From assembly GCA_017557715.1 (NCBI GenBank), contig JAFYYE010000218.1, forward strand, positions 1 to 17,840: 17,840 nucleotides of DNA, read 5' to 3'. Below, in pieces: positions 13,379-17,840 of the stretch (within the stretch, counting starts at the first letter, position 1; each line of letters begins with the position of its first letter). Source of the stretch: Pseudobutyrivibrio sp. GTDB lineage: Bacteria; Bacillota; Clostridia; Lachnospirales; Lachnospiraceae. A program made the translations under genes and the position numbers. The notes below the pieces were generated by a model. It saw nothing but the letters and a program-made list of their open reading frames with translations. It searched no databases and was not told where the DNA came from.

Positions 13379-14995
13379 TTATCTTTGAACTTCAAGGGCG
13401 CTGTAGTAAGCAAGCACCTGACTTAAAAATTCTTCTATTTCTAAATCATCCAGATATCTTATTTTGCAATCCTTAGTGCTAATCAAATAGGAGGCATCAT
13501 AAAACATGCTATCAAATGCCGTGCTGGCATTCTTATCAAAAAGACTAGTGCCGAGGAAATAATTCTCTGTGTCTAAATCAAGGAAATCAAGAACTGTAGG
13601 CGCAAAGCAAAGAGAATTACGACCGTTAGCATCAATCGCCTGAGGTTTGATTCCATTGTAGTAAATAAACAGTGGCATTACATCTAAATCAGTGCAGTCC
13701 CTTTTATGCTCTGGAAAAGCATCAGTAAATGACTGGTCTGCATAAGTGGCATGGTCAGTAGTGAAAATCAAAACAGTGTTATCTGCCAACTCAGAAGATT
13801 TGAAATCCTCCAAAAATGCATTAAACATTTGGTCGCAGTTGTAAAACTTATTAAGCTCATCGTTTGAACCATCACCAAACTGGTACTCCTTTGAATCGAA
13901 GGAAACGTGAGTGCCAAAGGTGTAAATGCCAAGAAAGAATGGCTGGCTATCAGAGGCGAGCTCATGTGCTGATGATTTAAGAAGATTGTAGGCTTCCAAA
14001 TCTGTCATGCCATTAGCGTAACCTGAAACATTTGCCGGGTCATCGATAATCTCATCAAATCCTAGGTTATTTAGATATAATGTGAATTCATCGTTGTAAG
14101 GCTCGGTATTAATAAAGGCTGTTTTGTAGCCTTGGGACTTTAAAACGCTTTGGAGAGAAATAAGGTTGTTGGCCTGATTGTCATCCTCCTGCTTGTAACC
14201 ACTGTACAGCTGCCCCTGAACACCACGAAGAGTAGGGAAGGTGTGGTTATAGTAGTTTTTAAATGAGATGCAGGATTTTTCGAAATCCTTTAAAGTCGGC
14301 ATAACATCTCGCTCGTCTGAGATAATGTTATAACTGAGCCCTTCTGTAGAAATCACAATGACATTTGGCTGTTCTGATAAATCGGCAGGCTTTTGTATTC
14401 CGTCTTCTATAGAATCGCGGTGGAAGGTGGCAAGAGCAACCTCTGGGTTAGCTGCAGCTCGTTTAACATGTTGATAGCGAATTTCATCAACAAAAAGAGT
14501 GGCGAAGCTCTGAACTGGGCTGAAACGTTTATAATCACTGTGGATAAAAATCTCTGCCAAAAGAAGAACTGTTAATAAGCCAAGAATAATGCGCTTGTTG
14601 GCATTCTTCAAAAGTGGTTCAACTGGCATGACAATGAGCGCGAGCACCAAAATTGTGCCAAGAAGATATGGTACTAGTTTTCCACCAAGGTCCTGTAAGA
14701 ACTTTACATTTTTCAACATGGTGAGTGTGGTGAAGCTGTTTCCAAAGAAGAGCACCATCATCTGGGCGTTGAACACAAATAAAAGTAGCTCTGCAATTAT
14801 TCGAAGCCATTTATTTGTTCCGATTAACAGGTTGTAAATTATAAAAATAAGTGCCAGCTCCACCAGCCCTACGATGACGTAAGTGCTATTTTTAGTGGTG
14901 GAAAATGTGAGAACTGTAAGGATAACTGACAGTAAAAATTTGATTATTGTGGATAAGCTTTTAGGCTTAATTTTTGTTTTAAAATCAACAGTCAA
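13379..14995 (-). CDS. LTA-synthase-like phosphoglycerol transferase (alkaline phosphatase/sulfatase superfamily)
   Basis: 538 residues. Five hydrophobic segments (about 14-32, 37-57, 64-85, 107-127, 136-152) are followed by an extracellular sulfatase-fold domain from residue 210. Visible active-site features: STEGLS (E218, metal ligand), NHTFPTLRG with T255 as the likely nucleophile, GTHVSF (361-366) and TTDHATY (D414, H415, metal ligands). Membrane anchor plus threonine-nucleophile sulfatase domain is the LtaS/GacH/MdoB layout: transfer of glycerol-phosphate from phosphatidylglycerol to a glycan or to a growing teichoic acid. In this locus, decoration of the exported glycan (as GacH does on the streptococcal rhamnan) is attractive but inferred. 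The start is TTG 14995: AGAGAGG lies 11 bases upstream, an in-frame stop precedes it, and the next ATG is deep in a TM helix. Transcribed against the flanking genes. Confidence 0.9.
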   Translation of the reverse strand: MTVDFKTKIKPKSLSTIIKFLLSVILTVLTFSTTKNSTYVIVGLVELALIFIIYNLLIGTNKWLRIIAELLLFVFNAQMMVLFFGNSFTTLTMLKNVKFLQDLGGKLVPYLLGTILVLALIVMPVEPLLKNANKRIILGLLTVLLLAEIFIHSDYKRFSPVQSFATLFVDEIRYQHVKRAAANPEVALATFHRDSIEDGIQKPADLSEQPNVIVISTEGLSYNIISDERDVMPTLKDFEKSCISFKNYYNHTFPTLRGVQGQLYSGYKQEDDNQANNLISLQSVLKSQGYKTAFINTEPYNDEFTLYLNNLGFDEIIDDPANVSGYANGMTDLEAYNLLKSSAHELASDSQPFFLGIYTFGTHVSFDSKEYQFGDGSNDELNKFYNCDQMFNAFLEDFKSSELADNTVLIFTTDHATYADQSFTDAFPEHKRDCTDLDVMPLFIYYNGIKPQAIDANGRNSLCFAPTVLDFLDLDTENYFLGTSLFDKNASTAFDSMFYDASYLISTKDCKIRYLDDLEIEEFLSQVLAYYSALEVQR

Positions 14996-15006
14996 TTTGT
15001 TAAAGA

Positions 15007-15013
15007 CCTCTCT
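15007..15013 (-). promoter_or_regulatory. Ribosome binding site for the TTG start at 14995
   Basis: The minus strand reads AGAGAGG, 11 bases before TTG 14995. The spacing is somewhat long and the start codon is weak, which suggests modest translation. Confidence 0.6.
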
Positions 15014-15034
15014 AAATTAATGTATTTACGTAGT

Positions 15035-15063
15035 TTGTATGTTATTATTTATTATGCTAGAAT
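15035..15063 (+). promoter_or_regulatory. Promoter of the acyltransferase-GT operon
   Basis: TTGTAT (15035-15040), a 17-base spacer, then TAGAAT (15058-15063) with TGC (15055-15057) as the -10 extension. Predicted transcription start is near 15070, leaving a leader of about 60 bases before ATG 15130. It faces the minus-strand promoter at 15087-15115. Confidence 0.72.
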
Positions 15064-15086
15064 ACTACCTATTCAGAATCAAGTGA

Positions 15087-15115
15087 ATTATAGCAAAAAA
15101 AGGAATGCAGTTAAA
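15087..15115 (-). promoter_or_regulatory. Promoter of the minus-strand phosphoglycerol transferase gene
   Basis: On the minus strand: a perfect TATAAT (15092-15087) preceded by TGC (15095-15093) as an extended -10, with TTTAAC (15115-15110) 17 bases upstream as a weak -35. Predicted start near 15080, giving a leader of about 85 bases that runs through the plus-strand promoter. Confidence 0.7.
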
Positions 15116-15140
15116 CTGCGATTATATATATGAACAATAA
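15101..15140 (+). other. Unusual translation initiation region of the acyltransferase gene, with short leader ORF
   Basis: The only SD-like sequence (AGGA, 15101-15104) is 25 bases before ATG 15130. Between them GCAG/CTGC (15107-15110/15116-15119) can form a small hairpin. An 11-codon frame (MQLNCDYIYEQ, 15105-15140) begins directly after AGGA and overlaps the acyltransferase start out of frame. The frame upstream of ATG 15130 is closed by TAA at 15112, so no better upstream start exists. Whether the mini-ORF is translated is unknown; its SD spacing is poor. Confidence 0.4.
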
Positions 15141-16224
15141 TAGTGCGGCTAGTACTTTGGGGCAGTTGTCTCAGGGTAAAAATAATAATTTAAATCTCAT
15201 CAGGCTCATTGCAGCCTTTATGGTAATGTACATGCATTCGCTGGCGCTTTGTATTGCGGATCAGTCAAAGGATATCATGTACACACTCACATTTCACAAG
15301 GCGCTGTCTGGTCAGGTGGCTGTGGATATCTTCTTTGTGATTAGTGGTTTCCTTATATATAGAAGCTACGATAGAGGGAATAATGTTTGGAAATATCTAA
15401 AGGCAAGATTTCTTAGAATATGGCCTTTGTTGGCGCTTTTTATTTTGCTGACAGCCTTTATTATCGGCCCTATGTACACAGTCTACACTCGTGAAGAGTA
15501 TTTTGCTGTGAGCATGAAGGATTACCTGATGAATCTGCTTTTTGCATCATCCTACACAAGGCTTCATGGAGTGTTCCTGTCTCATATCAGTAAGAGTATA
15601 AATGGAAGTATCTGGACACTTCGTTTTGAAGTGATTTGTTATATCATGGTGCTTTTCGTTCTCCCGGTTTTTAGAAGATGGAAGAAGGGGATTTTTCCAT
15701 TTATATTAGTGATTGTAGCAGGATATGTTTTTTTCACATACGGTTGGACTCAGGAGCTTTTCCTTGGAATGTCAAAGGAACCATTTGTTAATCTTTTCCG
15801 CCTTACTTTGCATTTTGCAATGGGCATCATGTATTACCTATACAGGGATGAGATTAAGCTGGATAGGAAAAAGCTTTTGATAGCCCTTGGAGTGCAGATA
15901 CTTATTACATTTTTCTTTGATTTTGAAATAGCATTTGCGCTGGCAGGCTCTTACATCATCATGTATTTGGGCTTCCAGAATTATAAGATTTCAAGAGCAT
16001 ACGACAAGGTGGGAGACCTTTCTTATGGTGTCTACATCTGGTCTTTTTTAGTGCAGCAGTTGGTAGTGGAATACAGGGGATATTTCCCTGAAGAAAATAT
16101 AAACGGATTTTATGTTATGACCATGGATCCATACGTTAATCTGGCGTTGTCCACACTGATAGTAGTGCCACTTGCATTTGTTAGTTGGCAGTGCTTTGAA
16201 AAACAACTATTAAAGTTAAAATAG
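15130..16224 (+). CDS. Acyltransferase family 3 membrane protein (OafA/YrhL-like)
   Basis: A 364-residue integral membrane acyltransferase with about ten TM segments. Family signatures are clear: NLIRLIAAFMVMYMHS with the catalytic-type His (H36) in the first helix, VAVDIFFVISGFLIYRSY (63-80), the basic loop KARFLRIWP (91-99), and SIWTLRFEVICY in the middle of the chain with its conserved Trp and Glu. These enzymes move acetyl or other acyl groups from a cytoplasmic donor to exported sugars. Length is that of the single-domain form, without a C-terminal SGNH domain. It lies 8 bases upstream of a glycosyltransferase gene in the same unit, so its substrate is probably the same polysaccharide; O-acetylation is the likeliest modification. 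The start codon is the only in-frame choice near the N-terminus but has no well-placed SD. Confidence 0.93.
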   Translation: MNNNSAASTLGQLSQGKNNNLNLIRLIAAFMVMYMHSLALCIADQSKDIMYTLTFHKALSGQVAVDIFFVISGFLIYRSYDRGNNVWKYLKARFLRIWPLLALFILLTAFIIGPMYTVYTREEYFAVSMKDYLMNLLFASSYTRLHGVFLSHISKSINGSIWTLRFEVICYIMVLFVLPVFRRWKKGIFPFILVIVAGYVFFTYGWTQELFLGMSKEPFVNLFRLTLHFAMGIMYYLYRDEIKLDRKKLLIALGVQILITFFFDFEIAFALAGSYIIMYLGFQNYKISRAYDKVGDLSYGVYIWSFLVQQLVVEYRGYFPEENINGFYVMTMDPYVNLALSTLIVVPLAFVSWQCFEKQLLKLK

Positions 16225-16232
16225 GAAAAACT

Positions 16233-17840
16233 ATGAGCGAGATAAAAGAGTACAAAGAACCTACAAATAAAATAGAAAAAGGTCTAATGTATCTTCAGCA
16301 TTACGGTGTAAAAAGAACAGTTAAAAAGACTTTTTTGAAGGCTATTGGTCATGACCAGGAGCACTATAGTTATCGCAAATTCCTTAAGGAGCATCCTGTT
16401 ACAGAAGCGGAGCTTGATAAGCAGAGACATACCGTATTTACGTATAATCCTGTTATCAGTATTGTTATCCCTTTGTATAACACTCCTGAGAGATTTTTGA
16501 CAGAATTGATTCAGTCATTTACAGCCCAGACTTATCCAAATTGGCAGCTTTGCCTTGGGGATGGAAGCCCAAAGGACGGTTTGAAGGATATTATTTTAAA
16601 GGCTACAGGTGGCCAGTGGGATGATAGAATTCGCTACAAAAAGCTTGAGGATAACACTGGAATCGCAGGCAATACTAACGCAGCTATGGAGCTTGCAACA
16701 GGTGCCTATATTGGTTTTACAGACCATGATGACCTTATCACTCCTGATGCTATGTTTTATATCGCAAAGGCATTAAACGAGGATAATAGCATCGAGGCTA
16801 TCTATTCCGATGAGGACAAAATCGACATGGAGGGCAAGGAATATTTCCTTCCACACTTTAAGTCTGATTTTAATATTGACCTTTTATGCTCACATAATTA
16901 CATCACACATCTTTTTGTTGCCAGAGCAGATTTGGTAAAGGCTAGTGGTGGAATCAAGTCAGAGTTTGATGGTGCTCAGGACCATGATTTTGATCTTAGA
17001 ATTCTTGAGCAGTGTACAAATATTTACCATATTCCAAGGGTGCTTTATCATTGGCGTACTCATCCAGAATCTACAGCGGACCACCCAGAGGCAAAGATGT
17101 ATGCATACGAAAACGGACGTCGTGCAGTGGAGGAACACTATAAGAGAATTGGTGTTCCGGCCCGTGTTGAGCTGGACACACACTTGGGGTATTACCGTAC
17201 GATTTATGAGTGGCCAGACAAGCCTCTTTTATCAATCGTTATTCCTAACATGAATCATAAAAGTGATTTGCAGCAGTGCATTGATAGCATTGTTGGAAAT
17301 ACCGATTATCCAAATATTCAGTTTATAATCGTTGAAAATAATTCTGATGATGCAGCTCTTTTTGAGTATTACAAGGAGCTTGAAATCAGAAGTGATATCA
17401 ACGCTAAGGTTGTTAACTTTACAGAGGCGCATCCTGATACAAAGGGACAGTTTAATTTCTCGGCACTTGTAAATTATGGTGTGGAAATGGCTGATGGCGA
17501 GTACATTCTATTGTTAAATAACGACACTCGCATGATTAATGCAGATGCTATTTCAGAGATGATGGGCTTTGTGAGACGTGGTGATGTGGGCGCTGTTGGT
17601 GCCAGATTATATTATGGAAATAACACAGTACAGCACGCAGGACTTATCTTAGGTCTTGGTGGAGTTGCGAATTCTCAGTTCTTGGGAAGCGGCCGTGAGC
17701 AGGTAGGATATTTCTATAGAAGCACCTGTGTACAGGATTTATCAGCGGTGACCGGTGCTTGTCTTCTTACCAGCAAAGCGGACTACAATAGCGTAGGTGG
17801 TTTTGATGAAAAACTGGCGGTGGCATTCAATGACGTGGAC
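16233..17840 (+). CDS. Tandem-domain GT2 glycosyltransferase, 5' part, runs off the window
   Basis: The frame is open from ATG 16233 to the last base (536 codons) with SD AGGA (16223-16226) 6 bases before it. Having no stop in the window, it is easily missed. Residues 1-72 are a linker like that preceding the GT domains of the 9040 protein. First GT-A domain, 74-305: ISIVIPLYNTPERF, TDHDD (163-167), SDEDK (192-196), GAQDHDF (247-253), YHWR (272-275). Second domain, 332 to the end: LSIVIPNMN, LLLNNDTRM (426-434), and FNDVD (532-536), at which the window stops. Both domains align along their length with the 815-residue paralogue, which has in addition an N-terminal beta-sandwich region. It probably adds sugars to the same or a related lipid-linked glycan; donor unknown. 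Roughly 80 more codons are expected by comparison with the paralogue. Confidence 0.92.
   Translation, partial: MSEIKEYKEPTNKIEKGLMYLQHYGVKRTVKKTFLKAIGHDQEHYSYRKFLKEHPVTEAELDKQRHTVFTYNPVISIVIPLYNTPERFLTELIQSFTAQTYPNWQLCLGDGSPKDGLKDIILKATGGQWDDRIRYKKLEDNTGIAGNTNAAMELATGAYIGFTDHDDLITPDAMFYIAKALNEDNSIEAIYSDEDKIDMEGKEYFLPHFKSDFNIDLLCSHNYITHLFVARADLVKASGGIKSEFDGAQDHDFDLRILEQCTNIYHIPRVLYHWRTHPESTADHPEAKMYAYENGRRAVEEHYKRIGVPARVELDTHLGYYRTIYEWPDKPLLSIVIPNMNHKSDLQQCIDSIVGNTDYPNIQFIIVENNSDDAALFEYYKELEIRSDINAKVVNFTEAHPDTKGQFNFSALVNYGVEMADGEYILLLNNDTRMINADAISEMMGFVRRGDVGAVGARLYYGNNTVQHAGLILGLGGVANSQFLGSGREQVGYFYRSTCVQDLSAVTGACLLTSKADYNSVGGFDEKLAVAFNDVD

Noticed and set aside
16945..17253. 102-codon plus-strand frame within the last gene
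   Set aside because: It is out of frame with the continuous GT2 coding frame from 16233 to the window end, which carries all the family motifs.
1..17840. Mobile element, phage, CRISPR or toxin-antitoxin content
   Set aside because: No transposase, integrase, direct-repeat array, attachment site or small toxin-like gene pair was seen; the region reads as a polysaccharide locus with one chemoreceptor.

Overview
The window looks like a Gram-positive, AT-rich member of the Lachnospiraceae (Butyrivibrio, Pseudobutyrivibrio or Roseburia-like). This is judged from codon use, short polycistronic units closed by strong intrinsic terminators, TTG start use, a motility-type chemoreceptor and a rhamnan-type cell-wall polysaccharide locus. 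The genus call is an inference. No rRNA, tRNA, CRISPR array, transposase or phage gene was seen.

Layout. Positions 2-2519: the end of a polytopic GT-C-like membrane protein (5' end outside the window) overlapping an ABC polysaccharide permease (Wzm/TagG type), closed by a terminator. Positions 2592-3445: a secreted glycerophosphodiester phosphodiesterase on its own transcription unit, placed between the permease and its ATPase. Positions 3426-3570: a densely structured RNA stretch ending in a terminator. Positions 3569-11566: a four-gene operon with promoter and terminator, encoding Wzt with a C-terminal carbohydrate-binding domain, a small methyltransferase-fold protein, an 1173-residue kinase-like / coiled-coil / RgpF / HAD fusion, and an 815-residue protein with two GT2 domains. 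Positions 11654-13312: a single-Cache chemoreceptor standing alone. Positions 13379-14995 (minus strand): an LTA-synthase-like phosphoglycerol transferase. Positions 15035-15115: a compact divergent control region with interlocked promoters. Positions 15130-17840: an acyltransferase-3 membrane protein followed by a second tandem-GT2 glycosyltransferase that runs off the window. That last gene has no stop in the window, so an ORF caller requiring a stop misses it.

How the genes fit together (inference). The glycosyltransferases and the RgpF module assemble a rhamnan-like glycan on the cytoplasmic face. Wzm/Wzt exports it, with the Wzt C-terminal domain reading the chain. The acyltransferase and the LtaS-like enzyme can decorate it outside with acyl and glycerol-phosphate groups, and the secreted phosphodiesterase could trim glycerol-phosphate esters.

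The most interesting reading is that the methyltransferase-fold gene (4967-5518) and the N-terminus of the next gene (kinase-like motifs, then a coiled coil) together copy the architecture of WbdD, the methyltransferase-kinase-coiled-coil chain terminator of Wzm/Wzt-exported O-antigens. Here it is split in two and fused to a rhamnan synthesis and HAD module in a Gram-positive. The SAM-binding glycine motif of the methyltransferase part appears degenerate.
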